The notes beneath the pieces are model-generated. The model did not search any database, was not told the origin of the DNA, and saw only the letters and a program-made list of their open reading frames with translations. Position numbers and translations under genes: made by a program. Below are positions 29,382 to 38,463 of a stretch of 44,897 nucleotides of DNA, in pieces (the stretch's first letter is position 1; the number at the start of each line of letters is the position of its first letter). The stretch is from the IMG/VR virus record IMGVR_UViG_3300027748_000001, positions 1-44,897 of that record, one strand, 5' to 3'. Source of the stretch: a virus.

Positions 29382-29978
29382 CTAACTAAAAGCTTCCATG
29401 TTGAAAGTATCTTGATCTAAATCCCATACATCATCATCTGTATCTGTCCATGATGCGTCTGGATCATCCTCTATATCCACCCGTATTCGTCCAGCCGGAG
29501 TAATACTTGACGCATAGTTCTTACCATCAACGAGCGTAGGTTCAGTAGCCGAACATAGTGATAAAGCGGGTATTCCAGCACTCATAGTAACCAAGTTATC
29601 GGTATCAAGAGCTATTTCATTCAAACTGGTCTTGATCGAATCCATGTTTCCGCCAGTTTCCTGAGCCGCATTTGCCGGAAGCGGCAACGCTGCCGCAGAT
29701 ACCGGCTGTGTTGCTTGCCAAAACGTACCTGAAACAGGTTGTGTGGCTGGAAAGTTTGATACAGATACGCTGCCGCTGACCGGCTGGGTCGCTGGAAAAT
29801 TCGACACTGATACTGACCCGCTTACTGTGACGGTACCAGTTACTGAATCTATTGTGACGTGACCCACGAGCCGACCTGTTCTGTCGGTCACGTCCACCGT
29901 CGAGGTTGTGCCGCCGCCAGCAACAGGAACTGGCTTAGTAGCTGGATTTATGACTTCAACGTAGGATGGTAAACTCAT
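29382..29978 (-). CDS. Fibre-like protein with SNFPATQPVSG repeats
   Basis: 198 residues from the ATGA-coupled start 29978. Residues about 45-95 contain two near-identical copies of SVSVSNFPATQPVSG and a third degenerate copy. This short beta repeat is common in phage tail proteins. The C-terminus is acidic (DDPDASWTDTDDDVWDLDQD). Confidence 0.7.
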   Translation of the reverse strand: MSLPSYVEVINPATKPVPVAGGGTTSTVDVTDRTGRLVGHVTIDSVTGTVTVSGSVSVSNFPATQPVSGSVSVSNFPATQPVSGTFWQATQPVSAAALPLPANAAQETGGNMDSIKTSLNEIALDTDNLVTMSAGIPALSLCSATEPTLVDGKNYASSITPAGRIRVDIEDDPDASWTDTDDDVWDLDQDTFNMEAFS

Positions 29979-31186
29979 GGGACTATAATTGGTTGACCAG
30001 TCTCTGTTACAACTGGCACTTTGCCTTCTGTGATCCAGCTCGGACGCCGATCTTGCGTAAGCGGACTGAATAGCGCGTCGTTCAAAGTACTGACAAATCC
30101 GCCCGTAAACGGCAGAGAATAGCACCAACCGTCACGTGATCTATGCTGGCGTCCAAGGTTGTACCGAAACTTCTGGCCTTGTGCAGCCAACGTGTTTATT
30201 TTTCCGCTCAGTAAATCGTCTGCCTCTTTCAAGAGAACCGCCTCAGTTTGAGAATCGTCGGCTGCGTCTCCGGCTACTGCGCGTGTCAGATAATCCACTA
30301 ACACGATTGGCAATGGAACAATAAACCATTGCGTAATATCAGTTGGTAGAGCCGTGGTCTGTCGGACACCGCATTGGTAACAATTACCGTCTGTATAAAA
30401 AACCGTCTGTCCGTACGAATAAGTACCTTGTTGCCAATTTGTAGCAGTAAATTTGCTTGGTACGATCTTGTAATTTACAAACACCGTGGCACCGGAATAC
30501 GGCCATACATCAATCCCTTTTTCGGATGGTCGATACGGAATCCCAGGCGGATAAAGAGATGGAACGAGACGAGGATTAACGTTGTAAACCCCGCGCATCA
30601 TACCGATAGGCCGTTGACCCATTTGATCGTAAGCGATGTATTTGTCCAACGTAGTGATCGGCGTCCAATAAGTCGTGTTGATTGGAGTGGTTCCTTGTGG
30701 AACTTCGCTCAGAGCCGTGAAATACGCAGGTGAACGCGAGATGGTAAACGTCACCCCTGTTGCCGTTGCGGTTGTCGCAGTATCCAAAACAACCGTGGTC
30801 GAGTTTGTGAACGTCAGAATCTTCGTGCCTGGAACAATTCCAATTCCAGCGACAACATTCCCTGCATCGCTCGCCGTGAAATTAGCTGTTGCGCTAACCA
30901 GACTCGTGTTGGTGTTTATTACGCCATCAGAGAATTTTGGCAGGAAATAAACATCATCTCCTGTAAAATAATTCTGATCGCTACGCCAGACTGTTCTGAA
31001 CGCGCGTTCTTCAGTGACGAAGAACTCAGACCAATCCCACATTTCCCAGGTATCGGTGATCCGAGTATTGAGAAATGCCATCCATTGCGTCACAAAATCG
31101 GTTGAGAACTCCGGTTTCGTAGGATTGATCGAGAGCAGTGCTGCGACCCCGTATAGAAAGTCTGTAAGCAAATTAGCAGTTCTCAC
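29975..31186 (-). CDS. Putative connector/tail-completion protein
   Basis: 403 residues. Aromatic-rich N-terminus (WMAFLNTRITDTWEMWDWSE). Residues about 90-150 carry a strand-rich insert (SATANFTASDAGNVVAGIGI...TKILTFTNSTTVVLDT) seen as an add-on module in phage structural proteins. The C-terminal third is helical and Asp/Glu-rich (LTRAVAGDAADDSQTEAVLL). Position between head and fibre genes suggests a head-tail joining or tail-completion role. Confidence 0.6.
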   Translation of the reverse strand: MRTANLLTDFLYGVAALLSINPTKPEFSTDFVTQWMAFLNTRITDTWEMWDWSEFFVTEERAFRTVWRSDQNYFTGDDVYFLPKFSDGVINTNTSLVSATANFTASDAGNVVAGIGIVPGTKILTFTNSTTVVLDTATTATATGVTFTISRSPAYFTALSEVPQGTTPINTTYWTPITTLDKYIAYDQMGQRPIGMMRGVYNVNPRLVPSLYPPGIPYRPSEKGIDVWPYSGATVFVNYKIVPSKFTATNWQQGTYSYGQTVFYTDGNCYQCGVRQTTALPTDITQWFIVPLPIVLVDYLTRAVAGDAADDSQTEAVLLKEADDLLSGKINTLAAQGQKFRYNLGRQHRSRDGWCYSLPFTGGFVSTLNDALFSPLTQDRRPSWITEGKVPVVTETGQPIIVP

Positions 31187-31557
31187 TTGCCCCTCACAAT
31201 CTCTTGACCGTTCGAATAAAAATTATGCTTCACCTTAGCCCCAGGATTATCTCTGAAGAACGCTTTTACAAAATCGGGATCATTCCAACATTCGTCCCCG
31301 TAAAGTTGTCGCATCTGAAAATAAACCGGCATCGAGATTCGACCCACAACTTCGCCAAATGTCGTGGTCTTGTTCCGGCCATCGACATTGAATCGGTTCA
31401 GGCGCGCCTGTGATTCAAGCACCCTTCTCTGCTGAATCCTGGCTTGAGCCAGAAGTTGATATTTTAGATCGCTCCGATACGGACTACGGAATATCTCTTT
31501 CCGTTCTTCAACCGGAGTTTCCGGTAAGAGCCGAGGGATATGTCCGTTGTTCTGCAC
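31183..31557 (-). CDS. Hypothetical head-completion protein
   Basis: 124 residues; ATGA overlap with the gene downstream. Basic and helical (LKYQLLAQARIQQRRVLESQ) with an aromatic C-terminal part (YFQMRQLYGDECWNDPDFVK). Small size and place just after the capsid genes fit head completion. Confidence 0.6.
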   Translation of the reverse strand: MQNNGHIPRLLPETPVEERKEIFRSPYRSDLKYQLLAQARIQQRRVLESQARLNRFNVDGRNKTTTFGEVVGRISMPVYFQMRQLYGDECWNDPDFVKAFFRDNPGAKVKHNFYSNGQEIVRGK

Positions 31558-31562
31558 ACAGA

Positions 31563-32060
31563 TTAGGATTTAGTTAGAATTGACATTGCTGACCTAGCCA
31601 GCGACAACTTAGATGGCGTAAGGATTTCAGCGTAAATCTCGAACTCCCCGACGTTAATGTTGTTGAGAACTTTGGCTGTCATCGAATTGACAGTTAAAAC
31701 TAGATTATCGGCAGATGTATATGGAGCTACCAAAGCCGATGGCCCTTGTGCTTCATTAACAAATGTCCCGTTAGCGTTCAGTTCCTGAGCAGCCCAAAAT
31801 CTTGTCGCACTCCCTCCGTCGCCCAAGCTCATGGTGTCACTATTGAAAGCGGCATCATCGTCATCCTGAAGCGGTATTTTCAGATAATAACAGGCGTACC
31901 GGACAATATCTCCTATCGCCAAAGGAATTATATTCCATGTCTGGGCAGTTGCGGCACTGGTCTGTGTCAGCGCATCAGCAGTGACTACAACTTGATACCT
32001 AGTGTAGAAGTAAGCCGCTTCTTGAAGATTTAACGGATTTACAAAAATTCCTGTTGCCAT
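31563..32060 (-). CDS. Putative capsid decoration/head protein
   Basis: 165 residues. Beta-rich Thr/Ala/Ser sequence (VVTADALTQTSAATAQTWNI) immediately downstream of the major capsid gene, the usual site of decoration or head-stabilising proteins. No family recognised. Confidence 0.6.
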   Translation of the reverse strand: MATGIFVNPLNLQEAAYFYTRYQVVVTADALTQTSAATAQTWNIIPLAIGDIVRYACYYLKIPLQDDDDAAFNSDTMSLGDGGSATRFWAAQELNANGTFVNEAQGPSALVAPYTSADNLVLTVNSMTAKVLNNINVGEFEIYAEILTPSKLSLARSAMSILTKS

Positions 32061-32072
32061 TGTGTTTTCTCC

Positions 32073-33080
32073 TTATGAACCAACAACTTTAATGTGACTC
32101 CGAGGATCGCCCGGAACTAAACCTAAGATTGACTGGATACCTTCTCGCGGCCCACCACCTGAATCGATCAACGGAACTTCTTTTAGCATCTCGCGTGGAC
32201 GAAGCTCGATCTGTTGCATATCGAGAAAGTACCCTCGTTTCGAATTGATGAGATATTCGGTGTTGACCGGCATGATCGTAAACGTTCCCCATTGCGTTCG
32301 AATGACTTCAACTGACGGTCCCCAATACTCACCTGCTTCATACTCAGTTGTCATTGTCCTAACACGCGCCGTCGATGAACCTGCCCCGGCTGGATCGTAC
32401 CGCGTCCAACCGTTAAAAAGGTTTTGAACATCCACGCCGACAAATCCGGTCAGCTCATTCGACATTCCGAACTTGTCCCAGCGATTCTGAGCCATTGCTG
32501 TAAACACAGTTTCGGTCAACCCGGTACTGAATCCATTCCCCAACGTAGCACTGTAGATTTGAGCAGTAGGAGTTTGAAACGCGACTGGAACAGGCAACTC
32601 AGTACTAAATCCAGGCGTGGTACCGTCATTGATCCATTTATCAAGACCTCTGGTCAAACTTCCAGCGCCAGTATCATCTTGACTGTCTTGACTAGAAAAT
32701 AATTCTTTCTCAATGTCTTTCCGGTGCTCGATGCTTTGGTCGATGACCGCTTCGGAAAATTCGCTTACTACGCCAGCTACAATATTTCCTTCCGCAATGA
32801 AACCTACCTGCGGTTGCCGACGCCAGACTTCGCCCCGGTACGAAATCAAGGCGCGTGGCGGATCGACATCGCCAACTCCGAAATCCAATCCATCTGTTAC
32901 ACCGCCGCTTTTACGGGTACCAAGCTGTTTAACCTGGTAGGAAGCGAGTTGAACATTATCAAGACGTTTCCCCTTTCGAGCCATTGAAAATAGCGGAGTT
33001 TCGGTGACACCAGCTAGCCAGATAATATCGGCCAAATCTTCGCGTCTGCCGGTTTGGGTTGAGGTTAAAATTGCAGGCAT
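32073..33080 (-). CDS. Major capsid protein (SU10/DUF5309-like)
   Basis: 335 residues. The start ILTSTQTGRREDLADIIWLA then GVTETPLFSMARKGKRL matches the (T)xxTGxREDLsDxIxxxxPxxTPxxSxxGKG opening of the SU10-like (DUF5309) capsid family, which has an HK97-type fold. Later IDQSIEHRKDIEKELFSSQD and VEVIRTQWGTFTIMP are spine helix- and core-like. Follows a scaffold-like gene, as usual. Confidence 0.8.
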   Translation of the reverse strand: MPAILTSTQTGRREDLADIIWLAGVTETPLFSMARKGKRLDNVQLASYQVKQLGTRKSGGVTDGLDFGVGDVDPPRALISYRGEVWRRQPQVGFIAEGNIVAGVVSEFSEAVIDQSIEHRKDIEKELFSSQDSQDDTGAGSLTRGLDKWINDGTTPGFSTELPVPVAFQTPTAQIYSATLGNGFSTGLTETVFTAMAQNRWDKFGMSNELTGFVGVDVQNLFNGWTRYDPAGAGSSTARVRTMTTEYEAGEYWGPSVEVIRTQWGTFTIMPVNTEYLINSKRGYFLDMQQIELRPREMLKEVPLIDSGGGPREGIQSILGLVPGDPRSHIKVVGS

Positions 33081-33095
33081 ACAGTTTTCCTTTTG

Positions 33096-34211
33096 TTAAA
33101 CTAAAACTTTTCTCTTTGTGCTGAATCGGCCTTCTTGTTCCCAGTATTCTCTTAACGCTTGTGCCGCAACCTTCGGGTCGCCTTTGCTCTTGATAATGTT
33201 CGCCTTCATTTCTTCATTTTTCTTGTTGTTAGCAGGCGCGACAACGCGCGATGGACGGTTTGCTACAGCCGGAGCCACTGGCGCTTTCGGCTGAAGAATG
33301 GCGGCTGGAATATCCGATTTGTCGCCGTTCTTAGCCGTAGCCTTGCTTCGCTCTTGATCGGTCTTGTAACCAAGAAGGAAAATTCCGAGCAACATGTTCC
33401 GAGCGGGATGATTTATTAGAGCAGGAAAATCTTGCAGTAGAGATTGCGCGGTGTTGTAATCTTCTGAACCACGCGTCATCAGTTCAGGAAACTTTACTCT
33501 GGCAACTTGATCGAACGTTGCTTTTTGATTCAACTGCGCTTGTTTTTGCGGGATATGCTGGATCAATAAATCTTCGGCTTCGCGCCGGTACTGACGCATT
33601 CGTTTAGCGTCGATTATTTCTTCTTTGTCTGTGCCTTCATTGATCGTTACGCCTTCGATATTGTCGTCTGCCCAATCCCGAATCAGTTTTGCCCGATCAT
33701 GGGCAGCTTGGAGTTGAGCAGTATTCGTGACTGCCGCTAACGGATCGGATACACTTGGAGCCAAAACTATTGGTTCGAATCCTTGCAACTGCGATTCAAG
33801 TGCTTTGGCTTTAGCCTCGAAATCTTTTCGTTCCTGCTCTAGCTTTGTAGTTTTGCCAGTCAGTTCTTCGATCTGATTGGCAAACTTAGCTGTTTCCTCT
33901 TCGGCAGTTGCAACTGAAGCAGGTTCTGGTTCGGTCGGCTCCGGCTCAGGTTTTGGTTGAGCCTCAACTGATACCGGCTCAGGCTCGATTGTTCCACGTG
34001 GAACAACTTCCTTGTTCAGCCGAGCATCTTCACCGTGACTTTCTGCTTCAGGTTTACGAGCCTTGCTCAGTTGCTCCTGAATCTTTGGAGGGATACCAGC
34101 ACGCGCAAACGCGCTCTCAAGATTGAACTTGAGCGGTTCAGGTTCCCCACGAATTGCAAACGTATCCTGAGGCTCTTCCGCAGGAACTTCAACAGACTGT
34201 TTCTCTGCCAT
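33096..34211 (-). CDS. Scaffold-like protein
   Basis: 371 residues. Acidic, Glu/Pro-rich N-terminal region (PEPVSVEAQPKPEPEPTEPE), a coiled coil (about 105-145, IEELTGKTTKLEQERKDFEA) and a basic helical C-terminus (ALREYWEQEGRFSTKRKVLV) that would bind the coat protein. Composition, size and position directly before the capsid gene fit a scaffolding protein. Confidence 0.75.
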   Translation of the reverse strand: MAEKQSVEVPAEEPQDTFAIRGEPEPLKFNLESAFARAGIPPKIQEQLSKARKPEAESHGEDARLNKEVVPRGTIEPEPVSVEAQPKPEPEPTEPEPASVATAEEETAKFANQIEELTGKTTKLEQERKDFEAKAKALESQLQGFEPIVLAPSVSDPLAAVTNTAQLQAAHDRAKLIRDWADDNIEGVTINEGTDKEEIIDAKRMRQYRREAEDLLIQHIPQKQAQLNQKATFDQVARVKFPELMTRGSEDYNTAQSLLQDFPALINHPARNMLLGIFLLGYKTDQERSKATAKNGDKSDIPAAILQPKAPVAPAVANRPSRVVAPANNKKNEEMKANIIKSKGDPKVAAQALREYWEQEGRFSTKRKVLV

Positions 34212-34270
34212 CGCGGGCGAGTTGACGACTCAAACCCATTGCTGGCAAGAACACGATTGTCGTAACCGAA

Positions 34271-34300
34271 CTAAATCGGACTAAATCGGACTAAATCGAA
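34271..34300. repeat. Three 10-bp direct repeats
   Basis: CTAAATCGGA, CTAAATCGGA, CTAAATCGAA head to tail (one helical turn each) in the short gap before the scaffold gene. Spacing of one turn suggests adjacent binding of a protein on one face of the DNA; could also be slippage. Confidence 0.85.
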
Positions 34301-34304
34301 GAGA

Positions 34305-34583
34305 TCACCTACGGCTTCGCTCAGAAGCTATCTTGCGAAGTGCATGAATCCTATCCCTTATTCGACCTGACCATTCCGCACCGCCATTGTAGAAATGCGG
34401 CAACTCTCGATTGCTCGATGACAATTCAGCTTTCTCGTGTGCTTCCTGAATGTGTTCTTCGATAATCTGCATGGTAGCTTGAAATTGTCGGTCGGTCGCC
34501 GGAATACTATACGCCTTGATTAAATCCTCTTCGCTAAGTAGAGGCGCTGAGACGACGACAACTCGCGGGCGATTCCAGAACAT
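34305..34583 (-). CDS. Hypothetical protein
   Basis: 92 residues from ATG 34583, which overlaps the upstream stop (TGATG); a start at 34619 is also possible. FWNRPRVVVVSAPLLSEEDL, then helices (QATMQIIEEHIQEAHEKAEL). No family recognised. Lies between head genes and the 10-bp repeats. Confidence 0.6.
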   Translation of the reverse strand: MFWNRPRVVVVSAPLLSEEDLIKAYSIPATDRQFQATMQIIEEHIQEAHEKAELSSSNRELPHFYNGGAEWSGRIRDRIHALRKIASERSRR

Positions 34584-35098
34584 CACATCCGATGCAGATA
34601 AGCTTTGTCGCCCTTCCATCGTGGCGATCCGCCAATCTGACGAAGCATCCCTGCAACGCCCGGTTCCGAGATGGCTTTGAGCTTATCGCCTATCGTGTAT
34701 TTAAGATTCGATCTTACCTGAACCCGAAAGATTGTTCCGTCCTCGGATTTGGCTTCGAGCACATACGGATTCTGATACAGCCGATGAACCTGAAGGATGT
34801 ACTCGCCGTTCTGCGCCCCGGAAACGGTTTGAACATCAGCCGGAGCTACGGTTGACCCCACAACGGAGCCGTTGTTGGTTGCACTTACATCACCTCCTAA
34901 CGAAAGTACTTCTACTTTCAGTTCGTCTAGGATTTTCTTTACCCCTGATTCGGTCAGGAGAATCTTGCGCCCGCGACGCTTGTCCTTCTTCCAATCTTTT
35001 CTGTGAACCAGAGTTTTATTCCTGATCGCAACGAGGATTAGACGATCCACGCCAAGCGTTTTAGCAAGCTCACTTTCCTTGACGAACTTATTAGACAT
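34583..35098 (-). CDS. Putative DNA-binding protein
   Basis: 171 residues from ATG 35098 (TGATG overlap). N-terminal 45 residues look like a helix-turn-helix (KESELAKTLGVDRLILVAIR) followed by a very basic stretch (RKDWKKDKRRGRKI). The C-terminal half is beta-rich (GEYILQVHRLYQNPYVLEAK). No named family; possibly an accessory regulator. Confidence 0.55.
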   Translation of the reverse strand: MSNKFVKESELAKTLGVDRLILVAIRNKTLVHRKDWKKDKRRGRKILLTESGVKKILDELKVEVLSLGGDVSATNNGSVVGSTVAPADVQTVSGAQNGEYILQVHRLYQNPYVLEAKSEDGTIFRVQVRSNLKYTIGDKLKAISEPGVAGMLRQIGGSPRWKGDKAYLHRM

Positions 35099-35220
35099 CA
35101 AATTCTCCTACTTTTCTTCCCGACATCGCCTACCCTGCTCTGTTTCCGGCCAGCGTATGCCGCGTGCTTACCTTTCTTGCCGGATTTAGCGCCGCGTTTT
35201 GCTTTGTGTTTTGTTGCCAT
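35098..35220 (-). CDS. 40-residue basic microprotein
   Basis: MATKHKAKRGAKSGKKGKHA then AYAGRKQSRVGDVGKKSRR: about 40% Lys/Arg with Gly/Ala, a nucleic-acid-binding composition. AAGGCGGTG lies upstream and the stop overlaps the next ATG (TGATG). The TATAAT directly before the ATG is too close to serve this gene as a -10. Confidence 0.6.
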   Translation of the reverse strand: MATKHKAKRGAKSGKKGKHAAYAGRKQSRVGDVGKKSRRI

Positions 35221-35236
35221 ATTATATCACCGCCTT

Positions 35237-35875
35237 CTACTGTTTTACATCTATAATCGTTTGACGTGAACGTGTTAAAGAGAAAACTTCAGTGCTAACG
35301 TCTCTCAAGGTAATCCTTCCAATTTTAAATCCCCTTCGTTTCAGTTCACAGAAAATATCCATGTCAGAAAATTTCTGGAGTTTGACTCTTTTTGAATATG
35401 GTCTTCTGTTAAAAAGCTGCTCACTAACAGTTGCCCACCTACAATTAGATGGGTCATAATCACCATTCACATTGATTCGATCCAGTGTTTTTCCTTTTGG
35501 ACGACATCCCATATCTCTGTAAAATTGCTCGAACTGTAACCATTCTTTACAAACCTTTATTCCTCTACCTCCATAATTCATATAGGCATGATTATTTGGA
35601 TCAAGGCATCGACTCTTCATACTTACCCAACTCCTATATTCCCTTGATTTCGACATTCCATGTGTAGAAACTCTCAGCGTTGCGACCTCTATATTCCAGC
35701 AACCACATGATTTCACCCTACCGCTATTAAGAACATCTCTTCTTATAGTAACCTCTTTTCCGCAATCACATTTACAACGCCACACGGCTATCCTGCTGAC
35801 GGGATGAATATGATCTATTACTGTAGGAACAAGCCGACCGATCCTCTTTCCTTCCATATCAAGTTTAGCCTTCAT
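35237..35875 (-). CDS. AP2/HNH-type homing-like endonuclease
   Basis: 212 residues. WRCKCDCGKEVTIRRDVLNS, VKSCGCW, then HGMSKSREYRSWVSMKSRCL, NYGGRGIKVCKEWLQFEQFY, RDMGCRPKGKTLDRI and CRWATVSEQLFNRR: the order (CxCDCG, SCGC, HG...Y..W..M..RC, YGGRGI, W..F..F..DMG.RP, LDRI, NCRW) is a common phage endonuclease-like family. The start lies inside the portal stop region, coupling it to the portal gene. Confidence 0.8.
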   Translation of the reverse strand: MKAKLDMEGKRIGRLVPTVIDHIHPVSRIAVWRCKCDCGKEVTIRRDVLNSGRVKSCGCWNIEVATLRVSTHGMSKSREYRSWVSMKSRCLDPNNHAYMNYGGRGIKVCKEWLQFEQFYRDMGCRPKGKTLDRINVNGDYDPSNCRWATVSEQLFNRRPYSKRVKLQKFSDMDIFCELKRRGFKIGRITLRDVSTEVFSLTRSRQTIIDVKQ

Positions 35876-38078
35876 TTGAAGGAGGTAGCGCCGGAGTCGG
35901 CGCTTTTCCTGAAAATGTTTCGCTGACTTGCATACGACCTATCTGAGCATTTTCCCGTTGAGCAAGTTGCCTTTGATGAAACGTCATTCGGTTCTGTAAG
36001 ACCTTTAGAATATCTGGATTCTCCTGAATCTTCTTTTGCACAACTGGATTTGTCTGTAAAAGCTGTTGTAGATACTGCTGCCCTATCTGAAGTCGCAGTT
36101 GATGATTGACGCCTTCGGGCAACTCTACATCGGCCCCGCTCCCTATTATCCCACGTATCGCCTCTTTCTCATCCTTGATTTCCTTCTCGGACGATGGCCC
36201 AGGTTTACGAATTGAAGTGTCAGCTAAAGTCAAATCCATCCCTTCCATGAAATGCCGGATAAGATCGGTGTGATCGACTGCACCCTGATTATCGAGCGGA
36301 ATAAGTTGCATGATAGCTTCTCTCTTATCTTTCCTGAAATCCTTGTCCAACTCGCGCATATCAACCGTCATGGTAAACTCAAACTGACCCTGAATATCTT
36401 GCCGTGAAAGTTTGAATGGTCGGCTCAGTTGACCCACTACTCGCGTCACTTCATCATCGGGTAGAAATTCCTGTGCTAGTTGGAACGCCTGATCTATTGG
36501 TCGGCTAAATTCCATCAACAAATCGTTGGCGTATTCCTGCAAATAAAGCTGTTTCAAGACCGGATCGACTTCACCAAACAAAGGAAAACGTTCGTACAAG
36601 TCCCGTAGAGTAGCGTTCTCAATTTCAATAGACCGATTCTCATTTTTAGGTGTTGGCCACCAAGAAGGATTGGTTCCTCGACTGTAAGGCATTATCACGC
36701 CCGGCTCGAAATTAGCGGTAAACCGAATCACATCCCGCTGGTCAGCCAACATCGGTGGACGAGTTTCCAAATCGGATAAGTTGATCCGGGCATCACGTTG
36801 ATGTTTAATCTCGATTTCCTGGGTATAAGCGATCTCCGGTATCCCGCGACTCGTCAAAATCGGGCGTTCGTGTTTTTCGAACCGGCAAGCGTCGTACGGC
36901 ATTTTACCATGCTTATATCCATACGGGCCATGCTTCGCCCACGCATCGCAATCGGGATGGAAAGTGGTTTCGTACAAGGTCGGTACACCGCCGTCCAAAC
37001 ATTTCCGGTAGAAATGATTCAGCTCGATCTGATTATCGAAATCGTCATGGTAATAGGCGATATTGGTCGGCCCGATCAGACCGCGTTGTAGTGCAATTCT
37101 ATTAGCCCACACCGGCCTAGTCGCATAGCCGCGATGTGAAATTACTTCTTCAACGAAATCTTCATCATACCCGTATTCAGGCATGTCGATTCGATCCGTG
37201 AGTTCTGTCACCGTAACTCGTTCAATCCTGTTTATCCACGGCGACTTTTGAAGATTATCGACGTAAACCGGGAACTGAACATCAACCATTGTCCGTAGCG
37301 CGGTGAACCGGGGTTTGCTGACGTAGGTGTACGGAACAGGGATTTGAGCAGTCCGAAGTTCACGTAAATCTTTAATGATCTCCCGCGCTTTATCTCGGTC
37401 GATTATCGGCGACATCATCTGAACAAATGTTATCAGCTCTGTTTCCTGAGTCGGATCGCTGATCGCGCTCTGGAAATAATCTAGCATCCGGTTCTGACCG
37501 TTCTGCATATTGGCGAACTGTTGCAGAGCCATCATGGAAATTTCTACATAATCAATTCGGCGTTCAGTTTCCCAAACCGTCTCGATTACGGACGAACCAA
37601 ACCCGTTGCGCCATTCACAAGCCAGCGGCCATTCCAGCAAGACCTCTTCTTTCATGTGAGTGAACACAAGCCAGTTCATCAAGATCGTGGCTTGCTCAGA
37701 CTGACGCTGCGCATTAAACGGGCGAGTGCTTTTTGCTTGCAGCTTCATGTTGTGCAGTACATGATTGGCAACGGTCGAATACCAATTCATAACTTTGGCT
37801 ATGGTTCCTACGCGAACATCAGAACAACCACGCCACGGCCAGATCGAGTCAGTTTCTACGTTCTCATCTTCCGGCCATTTTCTACCATCGACATTTTGAT
37901 TTTCCCAAATCGAGTGCCACCATTTCCAAGCCTGCTCGTTGCGCTGGAAATAATTAGAAGCATCGCCCTGTAAATCTTCCAGCGCGCGTTTGAGCACGCT
38001 TAAATCAGGTTCGTCAGCAGCATGTTCAAGAGCATAACTTTGCTCGTCCTCGACTTCTCCATTGTTGAGAGCAACCAT
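35865..38078 (-). CDS. Portal protein
   Basis: 737 residues. Trp-rich start (QAWKWWHSIWENQNVDGRKW), SIWPWRGCSDVRVGTIAKVM, many amphipathic helices with Asp/Glu and a long C-terminal helical tail (GQQYLQQLLQTNPVVQKKIQ), as in large P22-like portal proteins. Direct placement after the large terminase and before scaffold and capsid supports it. It would form the dodecameric ring for DNA entry. Confidence 0.75.
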   Translation of the reverse strand: MVALNNGEVEDEQSYALEHAADEPDLSVLKRALEDLQGDASNYFQRNEQAWKWWHSIWENQNVDGRKWPEDENVETDSIWPWRGCSDVRVGTIAKVMNWYSTVANHVLHNMKLQAKSTRPFNAQRQSEQATILMNWLVFTHMKEEVLLEWPLACEWRNGFGSSVIETVWETERRIDYVEISMMALQQFANMQNGQNRMLDYFQSAISDPTQETELITFVQMMSPIIDRDKAREIIKDLRELRTAQIPVPYTYVSKPRFTALRTMVDVQFPVYVDNLQKSPWINRIERVTVTELTDRIDMPEYGYDEDFVEEVISHRGYATRPVWANRIALQRGLIGPTNIAYYHDDFDNQIELNHFYRKCLDGGVPTLYETTFHPDCDAWAKHGPYGYKHGKMPYDACRFEKHERPILTSRGIPEIAYTQEIEIKHQRDARINLSDLETRPPMLADQRDVIRFTANFEPGVIMPYSRGTNPSWWPTPKNENRSIEIENATLRDLYERFPLFGEVDPVLKQLYLQEYANDLLMEFSRPIDQAFQLAQEFLPDDEVTRVVGQLSRPFKLSRQDIQGQFEFTMTVDMRELDKDFRKDKREAIMQLIPLDNQGAVDHTDLIRHFMEGMDLTLADTSIRKPGPSSEKEIKDEKEAIRGIIGSGADVELPEGVNHQLRLQIGQQYLQQLLQTNPVVQKKIQENPDILKVLQNRMTFHQRQLAQRENAQIGRMQVSETFSGKAPTPALPPSNEG

Positions 38079-38081
38079 ATT

Positions 38082-38273
38082 TTAAGGCACGGTTACTGTG
38101 CAACTGTACCTGCAATTCGGACATGGAGCACTGATCGCATTAGCGCTGTTTGCATCCTTGAACCAAGTGAAAACATCTTTGGGCTGTAGCTGAAACACTG
38201 CTGCGCATTTTGGGCAAGTGATCTGAGTTGCATACGGGAATGCCAGTGTATTACCCGGAGTGAGAATTGTCAT
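38082..38273 (-). CDS. Zinc-ribbon protein
   Basis: 63 residues. ITCPKCAAVFQLQPKDVFTW ... APCPNCRYSCTVTV: two CPxC pairs form a zinc ribbon. Small proteins of this type are frequent between terminase and portal genes. Overlaps the HTH gene upstream by 23 bases. Confidence 0.7.
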   Translation of the reverse strand: MTILTPGNTLAFPYATQITCPKCAAVFQLQPKDVFTWFKDANSANAISAPCPNCRYSCTVTVP

Positions 38274-38463
38274 GTGAAGGCGGACTCGCCAGCCTTTCTA
38301 TCTGCGACGTGTAATACATACGCCGATTTTTCTTAGCCGGTTGAAACACATCTATCAATCCAAGCTGCTCCCAGAGTTGCAACTGGTACAGGGATAGATT
38401 AGGGAAAAACGCCAGCACATCACGGCGACGAATTAACGGTGTAGTCGGGAGCTTATTTAACAT
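38251..38463 (-). CDS. MerR-like winged-helix DNA-binding protein
   Basis: 70 residues from ATG 38463. LIRRRDVLAFFPNLSLYQLQ then LWEQLGLIDVFQPAKKNRRM-YYTSQIERLA is the MerR/excisionase-type winged-helix layout (helix, turn, helix, wing with R(R)MYY). No ligand domain. Could regulate late transcription or aid packaging. Confidence 0.65.
   Translation of the reverse strand: MLNKLPTTPLIRRRDVLAFFPNLSLYQLQLWEQLGLIDVFQPAKKNRRMYYTSQIERLASPPSHDNSHSG

Noticed and set aside
35200-35230. TATAAT as -10 promoter of the gene at 35098-35220
   Set aside because: It directly abuts the ATG, so transcription would begin inside the gene, and no good -35 lies 17 bases upstream.
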